Shown: positions 32,601 to 46,266 of the stretch, in pieces
Numbering within the stretch: the first letter of the stretch is position 1
How the letters are laid out: every line of letters starts with the position of its first letter
From: Fragum whitleyi
Lineage: Eukaryota; Mollusca; Bivalvia; Cardiida; Cardiidae
Assembly: GCA_948146395.1 (NCBI GenBank)
Contig: OX411552.1
Coordinates: 7,941,686 to 8,005,685 of the forward strand
Reading direction: 5' to 3'
Length of the DNA stretch: 64,000 bases
The notes under the pieces: generated by a model
Databases searched by the model: none
What the model saw: only the letters and a program-made list of their open reading frames with translations
Told to the model about the DNA's origin: nothing
Program-made: the position numbers and the translations under genes

Positions 32601-35600
32601 ATTGGTCCAGTGGATCGCATCCAAGAAACTTTCTGGCATAGTTTCATTCTAATATTGTCTTGTTGTTGAAGAGGAGATATTATTCGTAGAATAAACAGAG
32701 ATGATAGGCCATACCAACCCATTCATTACAAATTAGCCATGCCCTGCAAAATCATATTTATGGGCTAATCAAAATTTCGCCAACAAATTTTTGAAGAGAG
32801 TCATCAAACGAACATTCTGGTAAAGTTTCATTGAAATCAGCCCAGTGATTCGGGAGGAGATGTCATTCAAAATTTTCTGGCTCAAAATAAGGCCCGCCCT
32901 TTCACGCCCGTATTTATGGGCCAATCAAAAATCACCCAAAGTACTCAAAGTGGTTAAGTTTCATTGAAATCGGCCCAGTGGTTCAGGAGGAGATGTCATT
33001 TAATGATTTCGGGCTCGAAATAAACCCCTCCCTTCCACGCTCCTATTTTTGGGCCAATCAAACTTTCGCGAACAACATTCTCGGAAAGTTTAAAAAGGGT
33101 CACCCCAGGAAAATTCTGGTAAAGTTTAATTGAAATCGGCGAAGTGGTTCAGAAGGATAAGTCGATCAAAGATTTCGGGCTCAAAATAAGCCCCTCTTTT
33201 TACACGCTCTTATTTTTGAGCCGATCAAAATTTCGCGAAAAGCTTTTGCAAAGGGTCACCTAAGGAAATTTCTGGGAAAGCTTAACTGAAATCGGCCCAG
33301 TGGTTCAAGAGGAGATGTCGTTCAAAGGTTTCAGACTCAAATTTGAGTCTTGCCACGCTCATATTTATTTGCCAATCTTAATATCGCGATTTTTTTTTAA
33401 AAAGGGCCACCAGAAGAAAATTCTGGTAAAGTTTCATTGAAATCGGCCCAGTGGTTCAGGAGGAGGTGTCGTTCAAAAAGTTCGAGCTCAAAGTAAGCCC
33501 CGCCCTACCACACCCAAATTTTTGGGCCAATCAGAATTTAGCGAACAATTTGTGAAGAGGGTCACCCGCGAAACTTTTGGCAAAATTTCGTTGAAAGCAG
33601 CGGTTTAGGAGAAGAAGATGTTTAAAGGAAGTTGACGACACACGACGCACGACGGAGTCAGTGTGATCCTAAAAGCTCCCCATTGAGCACGTTGTGCTCA
33701 GGTGAGCTTAAAAGGAGGAAAATGATACGGACCATACATGCGACTAATGGACGCACAGGCGGACACTTATACACTCAAAACAGTTTCTATGTTATTTTTC
33801 AAATGACTTCTGCTCCATTTGAGTTATCAATTTCATTTTGACTTAGAATTGTCGCGAAGTGGACAACCACAAGCGCCTTGTCCTTGATGAAAAGCTATTT
33901 TCGCAGGGAAGTCTTTTACTTCATGAGTTGAAATCTCAAGACAATTTTTGGACGAAGTTCAATTATGTCTTCGACCTTCATGAATCCAAAATTGGGCATT
34001 TTCTTGGGTCATTGACAACATTAGTGTCGAGTTTTATAATTTGGGTCAATTGGTTGTTAAGGTTAGAGTGGAAACTGTTAGCAGTTAAAGTCTACTCATC
34101 ATCCCGTAACAATAGGGCATTTCTTTGGGTCATGGGCAATATTTGTGTAAAGTTCCGTTATTGCAGGTCATTTGCCTCTCCGTTTAGCTAGCAGAAAGCA
34201 AACGCTCAATGGACTAACCGATAGACATGATGAAATCAATATATTCTCCTCTACTTCTGAGTTGGAGTTACAGTTAATAACATCGTGACATTGACAAGGT
34301 GAACGATTTTGGAATGATTTAGGAATGATGTTAAATGCGTGAGCGGAGCGAGTTTTGAGTGAAATTTAAAGGAGGGAATCCAATGTCGCTTATTTTGTCA
34401 TCCTGAACAAAATAAGGGATATGTAAAGCCTCCCTTTAATAAAACACGCATAAAAAGTTCTATCAATAGATTTCTATTGCGTTAAGAACCAATCAGACGC
34501 TTTAAATTTCAATAATGTCAGTGAAATCGCGATTTTTTTCTTACTTAATTCAATTTGAATGTACATGTTGATCTAATTTTTGTTTAGTAATTTTGAGCGT
34601 TTTTGAATGGTTTGGTGAGTGTTTGTAGTGAATGAATGGAGCGCTGAGTGAACGATTACGTATTTTTTTGATTGATGTAACTAACTGTAAGGTGGCGCTC
34701 TTAATAAAACATTCATGTAGATAACTGCAATATGACGGAAAACAAACGACAATATGTTGCAAAAATATTTATCAACTTTAAAAGTGTATCATCCCTTCAA
34801 CAAAAACTGGAGATTTTTATTTCGTAACTGTAGACAGAAATGTACAATATAACAGTTTGTGAAAAGTTAAATGTATAATAAATTCATTCAGAAAGAGAAA
34901 CTTTACCTCTAAAAGAAGCTATTACATCATCTACGAAAAACAGGGAGCGACATTACCAAATAAGCAGACCACGTGATTAGCCTGTACTATTGCCACAATA
35001 CCGAGAAAAGAGATCGCGACATCTGCAGATAACGTGATTGGCCAATGCTATTGTATATACTACTAGTAGCTGACCATATTAGACTTATCATATGATTTCC
35101 AAATATGGTAATGCAAACATGTGATACAAGTACATTCTTACGCAAATTTCAATAAATATTGTTTAAAACATAAATAAGCGTGTTAATAATATACATGAAG
35201 TGATAGTTGTGTAATTTTACAGCATTATTACTTTTGTGATGATATAAACTGTATGTCTATGTCAAGTTGAAATATACAAAATAGGTCGAAGTGTATTCAC
35301 ATCCTGTTCACGTGATATGTGTTCTCAAAAAAACCCGAAATGAAATTATCTTGTGTTCATTTTGCGGTTTTGTTAAATCTAAGTTGGAATTGCTCCGCAT
35401 TCCAACTTAAAAAGTGTATTCTTTCTTATTCGGTATACTACTTATATAACAATTAAAAATAAACATGCATGGCAAAATCTTTATGCGATAAACAAGAGGA
35501 GATTTGGAAAAATAAGGGGTAGATACGTCTAAATGGCAAAACGACGTTACAAAATGTTAAGCATTAGCGTGCGCGACGTCTAAAGACGTATCGCAAGATT

Positions 35601-38600
35601 CTGATGACCCTTTGCGTTACAAATAGTTTTGACGTCGGCGTAAAATACCGTTCCGATTTTACTTAACTATCTTCACGCCAACATTTGCAAACGATAAATT
35701 TCTTTTATTTTCAAAGTGCTGTTAATCTTTGCGAAGACTCAAATACAAAAAGTTTGTAATTTTCATGACACAAAATGGACACTGATTTCCGAAGATTCCG
35801 GCGCAGATCCAATGATATAATGCAAAGTAGGATTGATTCGGTGTGATATTGAAATACTAGTACCCATTTGTTCAGTTTGATAAAATGTTACTGTTTAGGA
35901 TATCAAACAGATCAGTTTATGACAGTATCACGATTTTTTTCATTTATTTCTTTTTATTTTATTTTATTTTTCATTTTGCTTTTATTGCATTTCATATTGA
36001 TTAAAGTTAGAATCTTCATCTCTCGTTTCTATATAGCATGCGTAAATTTGGATATTTTTAATTTATTCACTAATTATTATTATAATGATTACCATCGAGT
36101 AACATAGATTTAAAATACAAATACAAATCAAATCAATCATGTAAAATGCGAATACATTTAATCATATCTATTTTTGCCTTTGCTTGGTTAAAGGGAAAAT
36201 CAACGTCGCGTTCTGAAAAATAACATAGGTGGGACATTTTTGGGTGACTTTTGTATCTATCAATAAAATCATTACTATTAGGCCGAGAATTGAACATGTC
36301 ATATCATTGTTAACAGAAATGAAAATAATTTTTTATTCAATGCAACAAGTTAAAATAAGGATTTTATCGAAAGAGCAAGGTAACAATGTCGACGTTTTTG
36401 TTAAGTGTCACCAGTATCTTGCGTAACGTCTAAAGCAAGATGGACTGTATTTACAAAATAGTCTATTTTCATACCAACCGAGATAAGCCTTTCATTACTT
36501 TGATTTAAACCACATTATTTTACTTCGATTGGGAAATAAATTATTCCATATAAGTTTAATCCCTTTCGATTTTGCTTCCCTTTTATTAAACTGTAATTGC
36601 GCTGAATGTGTGGGTCGATACAAGAACGAACATCGATGGCCAATCCCGGGAATCGAACTCGGGACCTATCGGTCGCGAAGCCGCGCTCCCACCCTATACC
36701 AAGGACACCACGGTCTTTGATTTTAACGGTACTTGAAGGGCTTCGAGTTAAACCAATAAATGGTCGTTTATTTATCGTCGCTACCGTAGCACATGCCTAT
36801 ATTAGCGACGCCCCTAGAAGACGGTTAGTTGTTACGGGGATAGTGCAAGGATACATGACGAAACTACTGCTTAGAGCCGCCATAGTTCTTCAACATGCTC
36901 GGTGTAAAACACCGTCTCACGGGACCGCGGTTAAAAAGTCTCATCCAAATTAGTTTGTTAGTGCGCAAGCCCGTGAATCGAACCCTAGCGATCGACCTTC
37001 AAACCTTTTGAAGTCCGATGCTCTACCAACTTAGCTAACCGGGCTGACAATGAGAAATTTAAGAAATGGGCGCCACGCATTCGTTTATATATATTATCGG
37101 TAGGCCTTAATCTATTGACTGTTGCGCAACCTTCTTCGACATATACATATGTGACCCGTCACGCTAAAAGGGATCATCTGGGAACTCTCTAAGAAAAATA
37201 TTGGGATATTTCGATATGTACGTTATGTCATGTTTCATACGCTTAGAGGTATTATACTGGTCTTACATACAAAAAGTTGTATAAAATTGAAAAGAATAAG
37301 TAGCTTCGCGAAAATGATATTTTCAAAAAAAAAAAAAAAATTAAATAAATAAATAAATAAATAAAAAATAATGCGTGAAAAAAGAAGAAAAAAAGTAAAT
37401 GAAATGATAAGATTGGGACTTATCACGCTATAGACTTGTAACTCTGTATAGCTTGTCAAAGTCCGATAACATTTTGACTACGTTTGATGCACCCTGATAC
37501 ATTTAATGGTAAGACATTTATCCTTCTTTTCCCTAAGAAAATAGAAATATATTGATCCAATATCAATGACAATAAACTGTCACGCGAAAAGAGACCATTT
37601 AGGAACGCTGCAAACTAAATATACCGAGCAACAAAAATAACGCATCACTAATTCTTTTTAGATATAACCTTTCCTGTAGTCTAAAGTTTGGGAGAGTGGT
37701 TATACTTAAATAAACGTTAACCAATTATTGATTTCTGAGAAAGGGGATGACACCGTAGACATTCGCACTGAAGAGTAATAAACGCATGAAGGTGGCTACC
37801 CTAAAAATCAAAATTTTGAAATAACAGTCAGTTATTATTGCTCAGTAAAAGTCAATAGCGTGTGAGTTCATGAGCTTATTGCCCTCAAAAAATGTCTGAC
37901 AAGTGGTTTTCTGAATTTTACCCAGAGTAATTCCCAACATGACTATCCATTTACTCTTCAGACTGCCTCAATCTGACTAAAAACCTTGGGTTTTCTCGCT
38001 CTTTTTTGGACTCTCATTGCAAGCTTCTTTCTGATATGGTCGAGTTTGAAATAAGTCCAGTCGACGAAAGAGAAGGTATTGGTATAACTTTAAAAAGGTG
38101 TTCGCGCATAATGGAATTAGATGAATAGACCATAACATTGACTTACTTACGGGGATTTACCCTATGGCTAATATGCTTATGAAGGTGTCATCAAACGGTC
38201 CAGATACCTCATCATTGTGGTTCTCTGTCATCGCTACAGTTAATAACATCCTGAAATTTACAATAATTCCGATCAATATCATTCTAAATCATTCACTCAG
38301 CGTTCCATTCATTCATTCCAAACACTCACTCAAATCGATCAAAAACGCTCCAAAGTAACTGAAAAAGATATAACAACAACTTCGTTCAAACTAATAATAG
38401 CTATGAAAAAAATCGGGATTTCACTTAATTAATTGAAATTGTAGGCGTCTGATAGGTTGTTGAAGAAATAGGGAGCCATTTAATGAACTTGTATGCATAT
38501 TTTATTAAAGGGAGGTAATCAATATTGCTAATTTTGTTCATCCTGAACAAAATTTGCAATACTTGATTACCTCCCATTAAATTCACTCAAAAGTCGCTCC

Positions 38601-41600
38601 ACACACTCATTCAATTTCATTCCTACATCATTCCAAAATCATTCACCTTGTCAATTTCACAATGTCTTTAACTGTAGTCCACGATAACCTAAAAGACTGT
38701 GACATAGAAAGGAAAGAGTTTCCCGTCATAACACATTACATTCCGCCCTCCCCAACCTATCGGCATCCAAAGTTAGGCACCGGCAGTTGTTATTATCGAC
38801 GTTTTAGCCTGACAATTGCCGAGATATGACTCATCATGGTAGATGCAAGTGCCCTTGATTTTAATCACCTAAATGAATCAGTTCAATTTGACTTTGCAAG
38901 TTGACGTTGCGAAATTCAATTTTTCACCACCATCAAACTCGTAGACTTGGCTTTATCTGATAAATGTTTTCACGTTTTTTTTTCGTGGCCACCTTTATAA
39001 GCTGTATTATTCGACCAACTTTAGCTTCGTACGTTGCATTCGATCTACTCCATGAGAATATCCATATTCAAGTGTCTCTGCTGAGGTGAGCATGGGCTAA
39101 AAAATAAATTTTACAACAATTGTTTTCTTAGTGACCGGCCAAAATTAAGTAATGTCATAACAGCAAATCGGTGGATTTCGGGGCAGAACGACACATTGTG
39201 GTGGCATCGGCTTGATTGCTGGTGGTAAAAATACTCAAGCTTTTTTGGAACATCGGGTGAAAACGTTAAAATTCGCTAAATAAAGTTGAAAAAGCAACCG
39301 GTGTATAAATTGGAGATCTAGCTTGATTCTTGTTGGATTCAAAGCGAAAATGTTTTTGTTTTGTTGTAACTCATTTAAGAAAATTATGAAGTAATGACGT
39401 AACCGCAAAAATAAAGTTATGAAATTGAAAGGTAATGCGTTATTATTGTTGTTTAGTATATTAATAAAAAGAGATTGGGTGTATTACAGGTCAACCAGAG
39501 CTTGTACTTATGAAAATGATAAACAAAAAGGTAGAATGATCATTCTAGAATCTAAGTTTCGAAAAGTGTTGGCCCCTATCAATCTGTTCAGTCTGCGCAG
39601 TCTGACTAGGGTCGACGTTTTGCGCACTACACAGAATGTCCCTTTTCTCTTGACGGGTCAAATTTTATTACTTAAACTCTTTTTGTAGATATAAAAACCG
39701 AATATCATTTTAATGACAGCAATAATTCTCTTGTATCGGCCGATTTAGCATATAGCACCATCTTTGTTTATTAATTATAAGTTCGGATAAGTCGCACATT
39801 TTTTATGGTCCTTGGGGCATTAAACTAATCGGAAGACATCCGTTTTTACGTCGTGCCAGATCTTAGAAACGGACATTCTTAAGATCGGACAAATACTGCA
39901 TAGCAGCGTTTATACTTAGAGAAACACAATGTGGTGGTTACACCAATGTCATTGAAGCTGCCACTTTTTAGATAAAAGTTTGGTTTGACATACATATACG
40001 GATTTAGAAAGTAGTAGAAATTATTATATAAGATATTAAAACAAAATAACTTACAACTTAAAAGATAGAGTATCCTTGTCAAATGTTATATATTTCACCA
40101 ATGACCTTGAAATTAGTACCAAAAGAAAGAGCTTATTATACAGTTATCAACATCGTGAAATTGACCAAGTGAATGATTTCAGAATGATTTTGGGATGAAG
40201 GTGAACAAGCGCGATGAGTGAATTTTGAGTGAAATTAAAGGGAGGTAATTCAATATAGATAATTTTGTTCTGGATGAACAAAATTAGCGATATTTATAAC
40301 TCCCCTTTAATAATTATGCATACAAATTCTATCAATAGCTCCAAATTTCCTGGAACCAATCAGGCGCGTATGATTCAAATTATATCAATGAAATTGTTAT
40401 TTCATTCTAGTTATATTCATTTTGAATATATAGTCTGATCTTTTTAGTGATTTTAAGCGTTTTTGAATGGTTTAAGTGAGTGTTTTTAATGAATGAATGC
40501 TGAGTGAACGATTTAGAATGGTTTTGATCTAAGTGAATGTCACTTTTACGATCATCACGGTTACTAACTGTAAGTAATACATATATGAAATATGAAGACT
40601 CTCACACTTACTATTAAAAAATATGGCCAACATCAAAGTTTTCGTATTGAAAAAGGGTGACCTTGATAATATGACCTTGAATGATGATCTTGGCTTTGCT
40701 TTTTTAAATTTTATTTTGTTTTTATTTTAATATATATTAATATTTTAAATGACATTGAACTTGACTGGTGACCTTGAAGTTTGTGACAATAGAAATATCG
40801 TGCAACAAGTAATAAACTCCCCATAAAATGTCTTTCAAAAGGTATGGCCAATGTAAAAGTTTCTAGGGGACAAACATTGTAACAGACAATCAATCAATAA
40901 GTCCATAGTCTTACTATGCGGGGTCATAAAATGTTTAGTCAAACGAAGCTTAACATATGATTAAAATAAACAATTTACAAGTTTTAATTGACAAAACAGA
41001 AACGCCGTTGAATGATGGACATCAATGTTCCTTTGTATGCTTCGAATGGCTTTTTTATTAATCGTTTTGTGCCGATCCGCAACAGTAAGATCATGGCCCG
41101 AGGTTATAAAACTTTTCTCAGGCTCAGGCTCTATTTTCTCAAATTTCAATTTGAGTTTAAAGCCGTAATTCTGTTTTATTACTCATTTTAATGTATTAAC
41201 ATAAAAGATGATATTAATAAGTTGTTATAAATAACAACTTATTAATATCATCTTTTATTTTCATACATTTATTTCAATTTAAAAGTTGAAAAAATTGAGC
41301 CTGAGCCTGAGAAAAGTTTTGTAACCTCGGGCCTAGGAAGACCTAGATCTTTAGATATTTACAAGATAAGTAATTGTATCAACCTTTAAACCGATTAATT
41401 GATTGATTGAATGGAGTTTTACGCCGCTTTCAACATTATTTTAGTTATATCGCGGCGGCTGGAGCACCTAACAATGTTTTCCTGTTATTTCTCTCTCTAG
41501 TACAACCACCACATCCTTTCCTTGCCTCCAGCTGCTATCTCACGTAGGTCTACGATTATCAACCCATTGGTGAGAGACAAATAGTCGGAAAGAATGAGTG

Positions 41601-44600
41601 CCGCCTTCGGGGATCGATCCCGGGACCTCTAGATTGATAGTCCGACGCGCTACTAATTGCGCTATGACGGCGGCCACATTTAAACCGAACACTCAGCTCA
41701 AACAATCACCCTTCATGGGTTATATCAACCCTTAGAGACAAATTACGACGGTTACAGATTCATGCCATTTCGACAAACATTATAAAGACTGTTAATTGAA
41801 AAAGAAAGCACATTGTCAGGTTGCATTCATTGGGTTGTGAAAGAGATGATATTACTTTATTATATAACTTGATTTATCGCTCAATAAATATGATATTTAT
41901 TTGTTCTATTGTAATGTCATGATCATCTAATTATAATTTAGGATCGTTTCCTTGGCAACGTAAAGAGTAATTACATATTTTGTACGAAATTCGGAGATAT
42001 TTAAAGGGAAGCGAGTGGGTGATGCCCACAAATATAAATTTAGTTTACATGTGTTTTTATCTTCATATAGAAATCTTGTGCTTTAATTAAACAATAGAAC
42101 TTGCATTGCTCCATGAGGATGTTAAAATAAAGAATTGACAATTTGTTTATTTATATCATGAAGCTTTCGAAATACTAATTTGATTAAGAAATCAAATGAA
42201 AAGGCAATATTATGCAGTAAGGGTTAATGTATTTCTCAGAAAAATAAAGAAACTTTTAAAGGATACAAAGCGGTGTGATTCTACGACTTTAAAGTCATAT
42301 TTCGCAATGTATTTTTTATCATTTAAACCTTAAAGGACAGATACAAATTCCTGATGAAATAAAGAATACACGGAAAAAAATATCCCGAAAAGAAAGTTTT
42401 ATGTTTTAGTTTAATATGTATATGCCATCTTTTTAGATCTAAATCACACGAGCTAAAAGTAACAATTTGAAATCGACAATGTTGTGTATAATTTACCTTT
42501 TTCTACAACTGGGATTATCAAATAGTGGACTACTTTCTATAAAAATTGGTGTAATTCTAATGGAAGCTGCGCCAGAACCGTTTGACGTACGGCGTGTCGG
42601 TCCGGCCATTAAAATAGCTCTAGAACACGTCCAGAGCAGGTATAATGTCAGTTTTGACGCCGTGTTCAAAAGTTACCCTGGTATTTGTTCCTACGAGAAG
42701 CCAGTCGGTTTTTTGTCTGAAATGTATCATTTCCAAAATGTAAAAGCGGTGATTGGTCCAGCTTGCTCCATGAGTCTCATGTCGACGGCTCGGCTTGCGC
42801 AATACTACGAAATACCTATACTGACCGGGCTAGGAGATCTGTTGGTCAGACAGCCGGAAATAGACATGTTCAGATCGCTAACGATCCTCTCCTACGATCT
42901 GCGGAAGCTTTCATGTGAGTAGTAGTTTTTTTTTTAAAACATCATATACAGTTAACAACATCGTGAAATGGACAAGATGAATGATTTTGGAATGATTTAG
43001 GAATGAAATTGAATGAGTGTGTGGAGCGATTTTTGTGTGAATTTAATGGGAGGTAATCCTAAATTGCAAATTTTGTTCAGGATGAACAAAATTTGCGATA
43101 TTGATTACCTCCCTTTAATAAAATATGCATACAAGTTCTATAGAAAGTCTTAAAGACGCTAAAAATTGGAGTTATGTCAGTGAAATCGCGATTTTTCTCT
43201 ATCAAAATTTATTTTGAATTACGTTGTTGATTACATATTTTTTAATGGGTTTGAGCGTTTATGAATGGTTTGAGTGATTGTTTGGAATGAATGCATGGAG
43301 CGCTTAGTGAGTAATTTAGAATGGTTGTGACTGAGATGATTGTCAATTTCACGATGTAATTAACCGTATGTAACCATTCGGAACATCGCTCGGACTTTTC
43401 CATAAACTGAAAAGTACCTCGGTTGTAAGTGTAGTAATTTTGTTTTTTAGGTAAAACGGCTTCCGGTGGTATTTTGGTCAATACGCTTAAAGAAAAACAC
43501 ATTTATTAAAGTTTCTCCGATCGGCTATGGTGTCTTTTATGCATGTAATAATTTGATACGTTTTGTTATCAAATTAAGAAATGTGCGGTTTAAATCTTTC
43601 ATTGAATTTAATTTCGCAATTTCATCTTGATGTTTGTAATATCATGTTAACCCGCGCGCAAAATGACGCGCTCTCATGACTGTGCCGAGATTATTCCCGA
43701 GGTATATTCCGTAGACTCGCTGAGGGTTCCCGATTGATTTCATGCTAGGCGTTGTGTCGTTTCAAAACAAATTTTCAAAGTTTTTATATAGATCCCATGC
43801 CATTTTATAATGCACGCAATATATATATTATATTTAATTCGTAATATTACACTTGATGAAATATATCTCTTTCAAAAAGATTTGGGCAAGTGTCCGAGTA
43901 TATCAATCAACTTGTCGGGGAAGATCTGTACTGATTTGAAATACTTCAAAGGCGATGTTTTATTCTTGTCGGAACTCATTTAAATAGGTAAAAGTTTATG
44001 GAGTTACTGAAAGAAACAGAAAGTAAATGATATAACTCTTAATTTAGTTTATAAAAAACGAGAGTTGTGATAGGCTGATTTTTTTTTATTTTTACCCCCA
44101 CGAGCAGACCTTTCACAACCATTTTTTGCATGGTTGCGCGAAATATTATTCCATAAAATAATCCGAAATATGTAAACTATGGGTCTTTTTTTGTACATGT
44201 CTTATAAAATGAAGATATATAGAGATTGTTTTGGTTTTATGACCCCCCCCCCCCCCCTTACAAAATATCGACATTTTAGTACGAACCAGCTTCGATAAAT
44301 AGATGTATTTCTTTAGTGCCTCTAGGTAAAATATCCCCCATCTCTTATTTCAAATAGAAGGGAGTTTGGAACACTGAAAAATTAAAAAAACTTCAAAGCC
44401 GATAACACTTTGAAATATAAAGAATAATGTTGCAGGATTTATCTCCCTTTCTTTGATCAGAGCTTGATATACCTTGGTTTATTATACCCGAATTTGACCT
44501 CTGTGGAAAAAAATGCTTAATTAACAATGATCGACGTAATTTATCAATAAAACAAAATCTAACAAAATTATGTTAAATACCGTTTGTAAGCAGAGTGGTA

Positions 44601-46235
44601 ATAATCAGTTTTCTATTCATTTAAATTGCAGAGGTAAGATTCGAGTCAATATTTCCGCGCTATACATCGGGAAATTGACAAGGTGAATGATTTTTTAGCC
44701 ATGTTGAACTAATTGTTCGAGCCACGAAATTATCGATCTTTCATCACAGTTCACAACATCCTGAAATTGACAAGGTGAAATCATATTGGAGTGAAATTGA
44801 TTGAGTGCGATGATTGAGTTTTGAGTGAATTAAAAGGGCGGCAAAGCAAGATTGCTAATTTTGTTCATGGTAAACAAAATTTGCGATAAACATTACCTAC
44901 CTTTAATTAAAAGGTAAAGAAGTATTCAAGTTCTATCAATGGCTTCCCATTTCTTGGTTTAAACATATTCAATTTGCACAAATTAATATATGTTCAATAC
45001 AATTTACAATTACTAATTAATTCTATGCAAAAGGGGTGACAACGTAAGCAGAGCTTATATTGTTCTTCTCCTTTGGACATCTGAGCATTTCTGAGAGGTT
45101 TGAGTGGATGTTGGAGTGAATGAATAAAGCCTTGTGAGAACGATTCAGAATGGTTTCGAATAAGACAGGTGTCAATTTCATAATGTTTCTAGAATATATA
45201 ACATGTATTCATTAGATTCCAAACACCTCAATTTCCATCAATAATAAACAATTTTTTCAAGGTTTTAGTACATAGTTTTATCTCGAGAACGGTATGTAGA
45301 TCTCCAAGCTTCCATTACACGAGCCTATGTTTAAAATGGCATAGGTTCCATTTTGCAGTTAAATTGATTCTACAAGGAAAAACCTGTGAATATCTAAGAA
45401 TACATCATTTTTTTTAATCAAATCATTGTTTTAACAACACCACAGAAGAGATTTTTCACCTCTTTTCTTTGACAAACCGCATATGTATATACGTATATTA
45501 CGAACGAACAAATTACTTAAAGAAAATATTGCATGTTTTTAGTTTTTGTTTATAGACGCTAATGTATGGGTGGGCTACATTGAGGAAAGCGTAACAGACG
45601 CGAGAAATTAAAAACTCTCTTGCGTTCAGGATGAAAAAACGAAGCAAACTGTTTGCCAATTTTACCTCGCTCTGCACGTGCACCTGTGTGCAAAGCGGGG
45701 TAATATGGCAAACAGTTTTTCATCGTTTGCTCATCTTGAATAAAGGCTTAGTTACCTACATGCGCTCTTTCTGAAAATATAGCGACCATGAATAATGGAG
45801 ATCTGTCTTTATGTTTCTGTATTGTTCTTGAAATGTCAATGGAGTTACTCTGAGTTCACTCCGAGTTCAATCATTTGAAAATCACAATAATGATATATAT
45901 CCCCAGTGGACATGATAACGCACCCCGTGGATTCTGCTTGGATTAAACAAAGGGTTTTCTTCATCTTTTACAATAATTCGCAAGATTTGACAATATTATG
46001 TTGTCAATCGCGACGAGATTGAATACAAGTAATAAGAAAATAAGAAATATTAGATAACAAATGAGAAAATCATGACGATTTACTTCCTTCTTTTTCTTTA
46101 AATTTCTTATTAGATTTTACTTTCAACAACGAAACTCCCTTGTATGAAATAATGATGTGTCAAAATAAATAAATAAATAAAAAATAAGATAAATAAAATA
46201 AATAAATAAATGAAAAAAAAAATAAAATAAAAAAA

Positions 46236-46266
<31 letters not shown>

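Larger units (their letters stand above)
32379..35408. mobile_element. TIR element T1, copy 1 (about 3.0 kb)
   Basis: It starts AAGTTGGAATGCGTTCAAGA and ends CTCCGCATTCCAACTT. The first 160 and last 540 bases match the copy at 49076-52649 in inverted orientation; the middle does not, and is occupied by a Helitron-like repeat (32557-33713) and an M1 MITE. The shared word AAAGTACTGAAAGTACTGAT continues just outside the left end. The 110-codon frame at 33859 is not recognisable as a transposase. Confidence 0.6.

Noticed and set aside
33859..34191. 110-codon plus-strand frame inside TIR element T1
   Set aside because: No transposase or other motif could be read, and it begins and ends within repeat sequence; it was not called.
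42467..42478. Start of exon B at a TTG codon
   Set aside because: Nuclear animal genes rarely start at TTG, and ATG at 42479 gives a good signal peptide.
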